Of a DNA stretch of 64,000 nucleotides, positions 20,801 to 31,770 are shown piece after piece (positions within the stretch are counted from its first letter, which is position 1; every line of letters begins with the position of its first letter). The translations under genes were made by a program, and so were the position numbers. The notes under the pieces are model-generated. The model made no database searches, was not told the origin of the DNA, and was given only the letters and a program-made list of their open reading frames with translations. This DNA comes from Amblyornis subalaris (taxonomy: Eukaryota > Chordata > Aves > Passeriformes > Ptilonorhynchidae), in contig JACAXG010000261.1 of assembly GCA_018881555.1 (NCBI GenBank), forward strand, positions 186,001 to 250,000. The letters run 5' to 3'.

Positions 20801-21950
20801 TGACAAAACTTTTGTCTTGTGCATGGAGAAAAGGCTCTACAATATGAGTCTGAAACAAGGAATTAATCCTGTTGTGTGCTGTTCCCAAGAAATTCTCAGA
20901 AAAGGAGTGTTGTTCAAAGTGTCAGGAAGGTTACATTTTCCCCCATGGGAGCTACAGTTATCTAGTTCTTGTTACTGTTTGTTGCAGATTCTGGTAAAAT
21001 CTTCAATATANGTGGTCCTTCCAGACAGCAAAAAAACCAGGCTGCCTTTTTGCTGCGGGTTCATGTGCTTGTAGGATGGTGAGATTTGCTTTTCTGATCA
21101 AGTAATGTGCTCAAAAGTGAAGAAAAATCGCATTATTCGCACCTTTANAACNACGAGGATCCTGAAAACTGGAATGNTCTGTGAGTTTTCACCTTGGGAG
21201 CTCAGGGTAGAGAGAAGGGAGAAGTCTCCACCCGGGAACATGGTGGCAGTGGGCAGGTATTTGTGAACACTGGTTTGGAATGGGGTGGGATGAGATGGAA
21301 GATGGGCTGCTAGCTTTGACTTTGGATGCAGTGGGCCAAACTGCAGGCAAATANGAATGTAAAGATCAGTGAATTTCCAGGGACCATTGGAAGGGCAAGA
21401 GCTGTGGTGCAGACTGTCCGGCAGGAGGGGTCCTACAGGAAAATTCATGGGTAAAACTGAGTTTTCCTGCAGGCTGGACTATATTTTCCAGCACTGCATG
21501 TATGGAACTCATTTCTTCAAATGAAAAGAGTTTCTTCTCCGGCCAACAGAGACTTACAATAAAATAAAATTGCCGTCCCTAGTGCTGTGGGTGAGTCAGG
21601 AGAGGGGACCTCTCCAAGTCACGACGCGAACAAGGTCNGCAGGACTCTGACACGGAGCTTGGCCTCTGGCAGCACAGTGGGATGTACGTCCTGCTGGGAA
21701 GCCTGGCTTATTTCTTTAGACTGCTTGGAGAAAAAGGGAGCACAGCCATGTTTTGGAATAACTTGGAACATAATGGATCATGTTTCTTGTGGAGGTCTTG
21801 CTGGAGGGGATGAAGGCTGGCACCTTTTATAAAGCTGGAGAGGGCAGGAACACNCTGAGGTGCAGTTTCCTCCTGCCTTCCCAGGGAGATGGTGCAGTTT
21901 GAGTGTGGTTTGTGCTGCTGGAGCATCTGCAGGGGCAGGAAGGAAACAGA
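17871..21950. other. Long unique stretch, intron-like
   Basis: No repeat family or exon was recognised over 4 kb. AT dinucleotide-rich tracts lie at about 18481-18512 and 19328-19355, and a short TCTA-type tract at about 20215-20240. All frames are short. The frame at 18601-18783 has a hydrophobic end but no other support. Confidence 0.45.
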
Positions 21951-22022
21951 CCTGGCAGTGCTGAGTTAATGTTTGGACTCAATGGTCCTGGAGGTCTTTT
22001 CCAACCTTAATGATTCCATGAA
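21951..22022 (+). repeat. CR1 LINE 3' tail
   Basis: A short sense tail: 'cctggcagtgctgagttaat', 'ggtcctggaggtcttttcca', then TGATTCCATGAA. Confidence 0.9.
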
Positions 22023-23624
22023 TGCAAGCAGGATCTCTNTTGGGTTGTTGCAAAGCACAACCCATCTTTGCTCCCTCGGCAAAGCAGAAAGTCTGGTCTG
22101 CCACTGCTGTTTCTGCTGTTGGTCAACAAATCANCCCCTGGATTCTGTGCACCTGAGCTCTGCTGTGGGTGGGAATTGCTGCATGGATCACCTGAGTTCT
22201 CCACCTTTTAGTGCTCCTCTTGCTGTTACTCAGCAGTGTAATGAGGACCCCACTATGTTGGGTGGTGAGAATGCTCAAAACTTCATGTCCTGTCCTTGCT
22301 CTGTGCTGAAGGGGAAGGGAAGGCAAGGAAAAGAGGCCACACACAGTCAGGTGTGATGGAATCTGGTGCTGGATGTCCTGCTGAGTAACCAGTCCTTCCA
22401 GTGGACTGGGACAGACATTGGCGACTGTGATCTGTATTTGCATCTCAGTTCTTCCTCACTACTTGATGTATGTGAACCTCCCAAAATAAATNACTCTCCA
22501 TATGGATTCTGGTTTGCATTTCTCCTGCCCAAGACTGATTTTCTGTTTGGATCAAATAGCAATGCTTTGGTTGGGAGGAAATGTTCTGTTCTTATTTATT
22601 TCCACAACTGATACCTGCTGTCAGATCCTGGTGGAGGCTGAAGGATACAGTTGAGTCAGGACTGCCTTTGANGAGATTTTTAACCTGGAAGCATGATCAA
22701 AGGAGGAGGGAGAGGACTAGAAGGGAGTATTTATTCTGATTGTACATTGTAGGTATCTAATGCTTCCTNGGAGGCTGTGTTTGTCTCCCTTTGTCAGGCT
22801 CTTCTTCATCCCGTTGTTCATCCCTGCTGCCTCATCTGCTCCCTGTGCCTCAGATGGAGCCTTTGAGGATGGGCTTAATCATAGCAGTGAATGAAATATT
22901 TAACGCTAGGAGAAACACTTCCTGCTTGAAGCTTTGCAAAAGCCACCAACTCGTGACAGAGAAAAGTAATCTGAGTTTTTATGTTATAAATTATCAAACC
23001 TGCAGGAAAGCTGGAGACTTCTGGGTCAGTGGACAAAAAGGCTTGATGTGATTTCAGGGCAAAGTGTAGATCTGTCACTGGCTGCTTTATACCTTGGAGA
23101 AGGCGGCCTTGTCACTGAAATCTTGTTCATGAGGACACACTGTGAACTGTTGAAAGTAGAAAAGACTTTTACTGTGCAATTTTATGAGCAATCCATGTTG
23201 ATTTTGGGTGGATTTACACAGATTACACGGTCTTGTTCATCTCAGTTGCTGTGTTTGGGTGTCTTTTGCTGCTGTTTCCTTTATTAGGTTGTGCTTTGTA
23301 AACAAAAAGGTGATGGTGGTAGCTGGTAGATCTGATTCTGTTATTCTATGAATCTATTCTAGTATTTCACTGAAAACAACAAACTATTGCAAAAAGTAGG
23401 CAAGTATTAGCATTTATAATTTGAAAACCATCTCTGACCCCAGTAAGCTGATGATAAAAGTTGGGTAGGAGCCTCACTTTTCATATTTGGGCACTTCTCC
23501 TTGGCTATATCCATGGTTAAGGGCTTGGTCCAGCACCTGGTAAAACCAGCAGGGATCTCCCCTTTCACTTGAAGCTCTGGATTCTCCTGGGCCAGTACAA
23601 TTCTCTGTCTGAACATTTAAGGTG
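22023..23624. other. Unique stretch, intron-like
   Basis: No exon, repeat family or strong regulatory element recognised. Confidence 0.4.
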
Positions 23625-23803
23625 CACATCAGGAAGAATTTCTTCCTTGAAAGAGTTGTCAGGCGTTGGAAGGGGCTGCCCAGGGAGTGGCAGAGTCACC
23701 ATCCCTGAGGGTGTTCAGGAAACAACTGGATGTGGCACTTAGTGCTCAAAGGTTGGGCTTTATGATCTTGGAGGTCTTTTCCAACCTCGGTGATTCTGTG
23801 ATT
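23625..23803 (+). repeat. CR1 LINE 3' end
   Basis: A sense copy from 'aggaagaatttcttccttga' to the terminus GTGATTCTGTGATT. Confidence 0.93.
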
Positions 23804-25688
23804 GTTGTCTGGTTCATGGCACTGCCACTGTAAAGAGGACTGGTTTGGGGGCATCACATCCTTCTCCGTGCAGGAGGCTGCACACACGTGGAAAAACAAT
23901 TCTTTTGCTGGAGAGGTGAATGGTGTGGATCCCTTTTGGGCAATGTTGGGCTGAGCCTTTTGGTAACCCAGGGGCAGTGGTGTGTGGAGCTGGGAGAGCC
24001 CAGGGGTCAGCAGTGGCTCTGGGTGGCAGCCTCNGAGTCGCACCAATGTTCTGTGACCATCAAACCAGTGTCCTTCTGTCAGCTGACAGTATTAGAAATC
24101 ACAGCTAAATCCCGTTTGGCACTGAAAGTGTGCTGCTTCTGGGCTTTGCTATAAAAATGCTGGTCTAAAAATAAANTGCTGTGCAGGGATGCTGGAAGCA
24201 GGGGAGCAAGCGGAGAACTTGTGCAGGGAACATAAGGCTTGGCTGACTGCAGAGATGGTGTCGTGGAGTAACGCTGGCCATGGCAGCAGCGAGGCCGAGG
24301 CAGGAAAGTTTTGCACAAGGTAATAATTCCATTGTAAGAGGAGAAGGAAGTAAGGAAACTGAGACTGGCAGATAGACATTGAACTCTTCCGTCAGCCCGC
24401 CGGCGGCTGGGCTGCTCCACTTCAAAGGGAAGGGGCCATAAAAGCCCAAATAGCAGTTGGGTGAGGAGCATTACACCTCAGATATGAAATCCTGTAGTGC
24501 AACAGCTCAGCCGGGCTGGCCTCGTGCTGGTCCTGTTAGAAATGGGAGTTTGGACTGCACAGACAGTGCAAAAAAAAAAAAAAAGCATTCATGTTTAATT
24601 AGGTGTTTACCTCGTTTAAAATGGCAGCAAACCCGAGCAACTTGAGCCGTGGCTGTCTGCTGCTAGAAATGAGAGCATCTCCTTGCACGAGGCTTATCAC
24701 CCTCCTCGGGACAAGGATATCCAGTTATTGTATACTTTCCATTCCTCGATCTTCCCAAGTGCCATTATGAATGACATTCCCCACATTCTTTCCTTAGCTG
24801 GAAGGAGCTGATCAAGCCNGGAGGTTGGGAGGCTGGAAGCTGAGATAGCTCAGGCTCTAGCTGTTAGGCTTTCCCTTCCCTCCTCTGAGGGTATTCCCAA
24901 CGTGGAATCCTCCAATCCAAGGAGTTCGATATGGACATCTGATCCTCCTTGCTGCCTTTTTTGCTCCAGTAGGAAAAATCTTCAGTGTCTACATTCACTA
25001 GAGGAATGTCTAAGAGGAGCAACTTAGACTGTATTTAAATAAATAAAAAAAAGCAGCATATTCTTGGCAATAATTTAGACTTTTGCTGTAAACTGTCTAC
25101 ATTCCCTGGGGGATGAGGTCTCCTTTTGAGAAAATCTGTTCTGGATTCAGCATGTTTGACAATTTCTCTGTGTGACTACCTTCAGGTTTTTGTTTTGGTG
25201 GGGTAAATGAGCACAATAATGTGTGTGCGCTTTGAAGTACTCAGCTTGGGGGTTTATTTCCAATTTTCTTTTTTTAAATATCAAAAACCTCTCTTAAGGA
25301 TACCAGGACTGACAAGGTTTGCGTTCCAGTATTGCAACACAAGGTGTTCTCTGTTTCAGACTGTAAATATTTATCTCTTGTCAAAGCAGAGCAGTTACTA
25401 TTGGGAACTGATCTGGCATGTGAAAAGGTTTTCCTTGAGGAATTTGTTTCCTTTTATTTACAGTGTTATCGTATATTTAAATTCCAGGGCCTCAGCATAT
25501 AGCTCTGAGGCTCCTTCCTAGCANTGGCAACGAAAATGGGAATTATCGCAGCCTCGAAATACGGATAAGGGAATTCTGAGCATATGCTGGAGCCAACCAA
25601 CAAGTGTGGGTGTGAAATTGAGGCAAACAGAGGAACAGGGCCTGATGTTTTCCTCCCAGGGCAGTGCTGGGGCCGGCTGGGATGGAAG

Positions 25689-25755
25689 GAGCATGGATTG
25701 GGCACAGGTGAGCATTGAGCATGGATTGGGCACAGGTGAGCACCGAGCACAGGTG
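25689..25755. repeat. 28-bp tandem repeat
   Basis: A unit beginning gagcatggattgggcacagg occurs at 25689-25716 and again at 25717-25744, nearly identical. A truncated third copy (gagcacaggtg) starts at 25745. Confidence 0.93.
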
Positions 25756-26522
25756 TTTCACGGTCTGGCATTTTCCAGCTGCTGGGTTATTCCCTCTTCC
25801 CGAGTTTCCTCTCTCCTGGAGCAGGCTCTCCCAGACCTGTCCGTGTCTCTGTGTTGCCTCCCTGCCAGCAAACCTGCTTCGTCACAACCTTCCTGTCGGG
25901 AGCTGCAGCGCTGGGAGCTTTCCTGAGCCGTCTCCTGTTAAATTGCTCTCTGTAGTGTTTACCACAGGTATGGGGATAGTTTCCTGCTCCTGGTAATTCC
26001 TGAGGCCTCTCTGCTGCCTGCAGGTCCTGCTCCTGGAGAGCTGGAGCCTGCTTTAATCTCTCTGCAGTGCCTCGCATTGCCGGGGAAATTGTTCTTGTTG
26101 TATTGTGCCGTACGTGGGAGGCTTATTCAGCCTGGAAAGATCTCATTTTTATTTTTTTACATCTTCCCAGCTTTTGTACATGCTTATTTTTTGATACTGG
26201 CAATTGCTTGAAGTTCTCGGTGCTCTTCCCTGTGTACTGAAATCTCAGAAGAGCAGCCAAGGGCTGTCGAGGAAGGGTCCAGGTTGTACTATGTTTCCTC
26301 TGTTAGGAAACAGCTTTACTGAATGAAATAAGCTATTGAAGCTGAGTTCAGTCCCTGCCATGGCAGNGGAGAGTTGCTTATCCTGTTGCTTAGAAATGTG
26401 CAAAATGTGTGTCTCAGACTATACCCAGAACTGGCCTTTGAGCTCGTGTCGCTGATTCAGAGGTGGTAGGCAGATAAAATGAAGTGNAAATGAGAAATGC
26501 TTTCTTTGCCTCTGGTGGTTTT

Positions 26523-26612
26523 TACATATATATATTTATTTCACATGTTTATATTTCATATATATGAAAATAAATAATGTATATATTTAGTATTTTCATA
26601 TATATATATTTT
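26523..26612. repeat. AT-rich microsatellite
   Basis: TATATA-type dinucleotide tracts interrupted by TTTCA. Likely variable in length between individuals. Confidence 0.85.
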
Positions 26613-27569
26613 TCTGCCTGGTGTGTCTCTCCAAACTCCAAGGACAACAGATGGATGTCCAAGGAATGCCTTTATCATCTCCTGAGTTTATCATCCGCTA
26701 TCAGGTCACATCAACTTCAGTTCTTGCTCTGTAATCTCTGTCTCCAGGGATGCACATTCAATACACTCTTTATTTTCTCCTCTCTGACATCTCGTGTGAA
26801 ATTTGCTGTTTGTGGCTTCGGGGCAACAAGCCCTTTGCTGGTTTGGGGAAGGATTTGTGACTGGTACTGGATGCAGCTTTTTCAGGGTGGTTTACAGCTT
26901 TATGTAGAGTTTTTAATAGTACTTGCAAATTAGACTACTAAAAGGTAAATGGCCAAAGTTATTCATAAACACTGTGATAGTCAGAGTGGAGACTCTTTGA
27001 ATAGAAAGCTTTGTTCAGGATTTCCTTGAGTGAGAAGTAAAGCTGTCTNGGTCAAAGGGAGCTGCTCTGTATAGATTCAGCGCCAGGCTTATCTCTCTTG
27101 TTTAATGCGATATATTTTAGCAGAATCAAAGTTGGTTCTGAGTGTTACTGGCAGAAATGGCAGCCTATTTGCATATTTACTGGCTTCTGTGAGTCTAGAT
27201 ATGTCAGCAGCCTCTGCTCCTTTTCACTCGATCTTATCTCCCCATTCCATTTCAGGAAAAAATTCTTGCAATCTCCTTCCCCCCGCCCCAGCCTTGGAGT
27301 GTGCTTTGCATGCTGAGTGTTTTGAGGTAATGGGAGTCATGTTTGCTTTGCAGTGGCCCCGTACTTTGCTTGAATGTTAAACTGGTGCTGAAATGTAAAT
27401 TTTCAGACGACTGAAATCCAGAGGAGGTGTTTGTCTGTGGCAGNGTGCTGTGGCTTTGCATGATTTCCTTCGGAAAGGGGCTGCACTGTTGGCATGAGGT
27501 GGCTGCAGGCATTGGCTGTCAGGCCATTTGTTTCCCTCTGCCATAATGTAACTTATTAATCATTTTGTT

Positions 27570-27896
27570 CATAGAATCACAGAATCAGTTAGGTTGGAAA
27601 AGTTCTTTAAGATCATCAAATCCAACAGTTCCCCCAGCACTGCCAGTTCCACCGCTAAACCGTGTCCCCAAGTGCCACATCCACACGGCTTTTAAATCCC
27701 TCCAGGGATGGGGACTCCACCACTGCCCTGGGCAGCCTGTGGCAGTGACTGACAACCCTTTCCATGCAGAAATTGTTCTGAAAAATCCAACGTTAACCTC
27801 CACTGGCACAACTTGGGGCTGTTTCCTCTTGTCCTATCACTTCTTACCTGGGGGAAAAGACCAATCCCCANCTCACTACAACCTCCTGTCAGGTAC
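27570..27896 (-). repeat. CR1 LINE 3' fragment (antisense)
   Basis: An antisense copy of the 'cagcactgccagttccaccg' and 'ctccagggatggggactcca' subfamily, from its 3' terminus (ATAGAATCACAGAATCAG) for about 325 bases. Confidence 0.94.
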
Positions 27897-28321
27897 AGGA
27901 TGTATCCAGATTAACACTTACATGCAAAATCTTTGGATTTGTTTTGTTTTTACCTTGTATTCTTTCCTGTTCATTTATTCTGGAGTATTCCAAGTAGCAG
28001 GTGATAAGGTGAAAGGAGATTCTGCAGAGCAGAGCTTTGGTGACTAATGGCAGCTTATCTCAAAAGCCCAGCAATTCTTCCTGGTGTGGAAGCTGAAACT
28101 GTTAGTGTGAAGTTAAACTAAGGTATTTAGGAGCATGCAAAGGTGCAAAATCCCAGACTCCAGGAGAGTGAATAAAAGACCCTGAAGATTGGGCTTTGAT
28201 GTTTTAAAAGGCTGAAGAGAGAGAAAACCAGGTGTAAATTACTTTGCTTGATTCCCACCCTGAAAGAGGAGTGTGTTTCAGGAATATTTTGTCTGTGCTG
28301 TTTAGTATGAAAAGCCATAAA
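27897..28321. other. Unique stretch, no gene seen
   Basis: Ordinary unique sequence between two CR1 copies. Confidence 0.4.
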
Positions 28322-28978
28322 GGGCTTGGGGGTGTTGGTGGATGAGAAGCTCAACATGACCCAGCNATGTGCTCTGCAGCCCAGAAATCCCAAAAACTCC
28401 CTATCCTGGGCTACATCAAAAGAAGTGTGACCAGCTGGGTGAGAGAGGGGATTCTGCTCCTCTGCCCTGGTGAGAGCCCACCTGCAGAGCTGATTCCAGC
28501 TCTGAGGTCCAACATCNGAAGGACATGGAGCTACTGGAATGAGTCCAGAGGAGGCCATGGAGATGCTCCAGGGGCTGGAGCCCCTCCGCTCTGGAGCCAG
28601 GCTGGGAGAGCTGGGAAGGTTCACCTGGAGAAGACTCCAGGGAGACCTTAGAGCCCCTTCCAGTGCTTAAAGGAGCTCCAAGAGAGCTGGAGAGGGACTT
28701 TGGACAAGGACCTGGAGTGACAGGAAAAAGGGGAAATGGCTNCCCACTGCCAGAGGGCAGGGTTAGATAGGATATTGGGAAGGAATTCTTGGCTGTGAGG
28801 GTGGTGAGGCCCTGGCNCAGNTTTCCCAGAGAAGTTGTGGCTGCCCCATCCCTGGAAATATATTCAAGCCCNGGTTGAATGGGGCTTGGAGCAACCTGGT
28901 CTAGTGGAAGGTGTCCCTGCCCATGGCAGGGGGTGGAATGGGATGCCCTTTAGTATCCCTTCNAACCCAAACCCTAAA
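28322..28978 (+). repeat. CR1 LINE, longest copy in the window
   Basis: About 655 bases in sense orientation. It starts in the region around 'gtgttggtggatgagaagct' (downstream part of ORF2) and runs through 'ccaagagagctgg', the 'ttagataggatattgggaag' block and 'ggagcaacctggtctagtgg' to 'acccaaaccct'. The reverse transcriptase domain is not included, and no intact frame remains. Confidence 0.95.
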
Positions 28979-30151
28979 TTAGGGCTGTAAGGCTTCCTTG
29001 AGGACATGGAGTTGGTCTGTCTTTTCAGCTGGCCACTGACAGTATTTTAAAACATACCTTAAAAAGCCCCCGTGTTATGTGCTGCATGAGTACTTGAAAT
29101 ATATCCAATTTTTTGTGGCTTTACAATCCACTTTTCTTATTTGAAAGAACAATTCCAGTTTGCCTTGCTCTGTTCACTTTGTGCAAACAGGGGGCCACAT
29201 AAAATGTGGTGTAAATCCTAAAGTAAATGGAGCCCTTCCTTCACACTGAGTTAAGGAACCACCTTCATGTCGGAAGCANCACTTGGGAAGTAAACTCCCA
29301 AAAGTTTGTTGGCTTGTGTCTGTCAAGGTGACCTGCAAGTACTTCTTTAAAGGGTTTAGTACTTCTTGGCTTTGGTGGTATAAAACAGATAAATATATAA
29401 AAACCAACCCTGAACCCCCTCAAGTCTGAATAGCGCCAGTTGTTCCTTCCTCGCTTTTCTTGCTTGTCAGCTTTCAAGACTGAAATANTTGCCTGAAGAT
29501 TCTAGTTTTTATTAGAGGGTGATGTTGGTAATGAAAAATTTAACCCTCTTCAGAGGGGTACAACACAGGAATTTACAGTTTTGTGGTGATTAACTTGGTT
29601 TTCTATTCTGGCCATGGATGTGACTCTAAAATGTGGCTTGTAATTTAAAACTGGAGCAACTGGGGAACGTGGAACATCTGTGAATATAAAGCCATATATT
29701 TACTTCAGCTTCCCATGGGGATTCCTGCCTGTTCAGTTATCAGCAGTCTGGGGCTTGGGGTCTCAGCAGCTTTGGCAGAGGGGCTGGGGACTGAGTAGGG
29801 TGCCCAGGACTGCCCTGTGTCCTGAGGGATGATCCCATGAGCAGAGGGATGGTGTGAGCTGTTACAGGTGTATGTCAGCATCACTTTTCACATGCTGCTG
29901 ATGAGAAGGGAACAGGTTTTCCCAAGAAATGAAGGCAAATGTTATATTGCGCTTTAAAGGCAAAGTTGTAATATTTTTTTCTTTCTGTTTGGTGCATTAT
30001 CCTTTATGCACATACGTAAAATTTGGATTCAGGTAGTGCCCTGGTTAAGATCTTTCGAGTAAGATGCACAAATGCATAATGAATGCTGTAAGGCATTTGT
30101 ATTGGCTGTAGGAAAACAGACCCATTAAAAGGAGAAATGACACCCCAAGTT
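28979..30151. other. Unique stretch, intron-like
   Basis: No exon or repeat recognised in about 1.2 kb. Confidence 0.4.
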
Positions 30152-30222
30152 GGGGGTTGGAAAGAGATAGTCTTTCAGGTCCCTTCCAACCCAAACCATT
30201 CTGGGATTCCACGATTCTGTGA
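30152..30222 (+). repeat. CR1 LINE 3' tail
   Basis: A short sense tail: cttccaacccaaaccattct, then GGGATTCCACGATTCTGTG. Confidence 0.88.
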
Positions 30223-31399
30223 AGTTCATTAGGGCTGGGGTCTGGCTGATTGGGTTGCTGTGGGAAGGGCAGTGTTTGGGTGACATTATTAGCATTCAGT
30301 GCCAGACAGAAGTAATAAAACAAGCAAAAATGTAAACTTTGGAACCCCTGATGGGATCCCAAATTTTCTGTGGGTAAGGGTGTGATGTGTCTGATGAGCC
30401 AAGGTCGAGGGTGCTCACATGAGGTCTGCACANGTTCCTGCAGCATGGATTGGGAAGCACAGCCCTGGTTTTGGGGGGCAGATTAGTGGGATATTGGGGG
30501 ATAGGAGTATCAGGGGATGTCCTCAAACAAAAATAGCTTTTTGAAGGTGGGCAGTGAGTGTTTGAGCCAGTAACTGGGGCATGAAAAAATACAATAAATA
30601 CCGAGCTAAAGTGATTCTTCCCGGAGAGTGTGGCTGGACGAGGCTCTGTGAGCAGGTGTGGAAAGGGACCCCTCTGCCTGGAGGGTGCGCTCATGAGTGG
30701 GGACACGAGGCAATCCCAGTCAGCCTCTGAAGCAGTGGGAGAGTCCAGGGGGAAGTTTGCATCACGCTCTGTGGATCCTGGCTGATTTTAGCCTGTGCTG
30801 GCAGCGGATCTGTTGCAGATGAAAACGCCCAAACCGCTGTAATCTCTCTCTCTCTCTCTCTCTCTGTGTCACTTTTGCAGCCGACAGCAGAGTGCTAAAT
30901 GTCCACTCCAAAATGATGCAACTTGTTTGTGGAGACCTTGAGGCATGTGTCTTTCCCAGAGCATGACAAAGGTCAGGATTTCCAAAGCCACGGGGGCAGT
31001 AGGTGGGAAGGGCGGCGCGCTTGACACGAGCACGGGGTCCTGGACAGCGGCACAAAGTTTCTGGATTAAACCGGCCCTGCCACGGAGCCACTTCCACAAG
31101 AGACTTGAGGACGTGTTTCACTTGACAAAAGAACTGCACGAGTTATGTGACAGGGTTGCTTTAGTGTTCAGACTAAATTACTTTCTCTTGGTAATCAGAT
31201 AGCATTCAATTAAAAAAAAAAAAGAGAGAACTAGACTGACCTTAAACAATGTTTGTTCTTTAAAAAAAAGTCAATATTCTTTTTCCAAGTTAATGAAGTA
31301 ATTAACAGTGATTGATGACACATGTACTCAGCTATTTTATGCTGGGAGACCAGATGGGTTAGGCACAGCTAGTGACCAGTAATTCTGATTCTTTGTCAG
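30223..31399. other. Unique stretch, intron-like
   Basis: It contains the (TC)n run at 30843-30865 and an A-run near 31211. Moderately CpG-containing DNA lies around 31000-31090. No gene is supported. Confidence 0.4.
30843..30865. repeat. (TC)n microsatellite
   Basis: About eleven uninterrupted TC units. Confidence 0.95.
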
Positions 31400-31454
31400 A
31401 AGGAACAAGAAGTTCAGATGTGGCTGGAGCAGCTCAAGTATGTGAAGAGAACAG
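31400..31454 (+). CDS. Candidate internal exon, unknown
   Basis: A 55-base segment lies between an acceptor (TTCTTTGTCAG) and a good donor (ACAG|GTAAAT). Read in phase 0, the phase left by the candidate coding start at 14485, it is open and protein-like: KEQEVQMWLEQLKYVKRT. It is rich in charged and leucine residues, as in a helix or coiled coil. It would leave phase 1. I do not recognise the protein. With this much DNA several such acceptor-open-donor triples are expected by chance, so this rests mainly on composition and on fit of phase and strand to the promoter. Confidence 0.22.
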
Positions 31455-31618
31455 GTAAATGTTTTTCTCTCTGCCTTTGCCTACCTGAGGAGCTGAAAAA
31501 CAACCCCAGGTAAAGAACTGCTTTTAGTCAGTGAGGTGAGCTCCCTCTCTGCTGGCCACACCACCTCTTCCTGCCACTGAAAATGTTGTTAAGGGGATTT
31601 TGGATAAAAAGAATATGG

Positions 31619-31770
31619 AGGGATAGAATTGCAGAAGGGTTTGGGTTGGGAGGGACCTGAAAGTCCCTCAGTTCCACCATCAGTTCCATCCCCATGCCAT
31701 GGGCAGGGCTGCCCCTCACGAGATCAGGTTGCTCCAATCTGGCCTTGAATATACCATTTTTAATCACTTC
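31619..31770 (-). repeat. CR1 LINE 3' fragment (antisense)
   Basis: An antisense copy with AGAAGGGTTTGGGTTGGGAG, 'ccatgccatgggcagggctg' and 'tcaggttgctccaatctggc'. There is a short internal duplication or substitution in the middle. Confidence 0.9.

Larger units (their letters stand above)
23804..27569. other. Unique stretch, intron-like
   Basis: No gene supported over 3.7 kb. It holds an A-run near 24570, the 28-bp tandem repeat at 25689-25750, and AT-rich simple sequence at about 26523-26612. That tract contains a perfect palindrome, TTTCATATATATGAAA. Confidence 0.45.
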
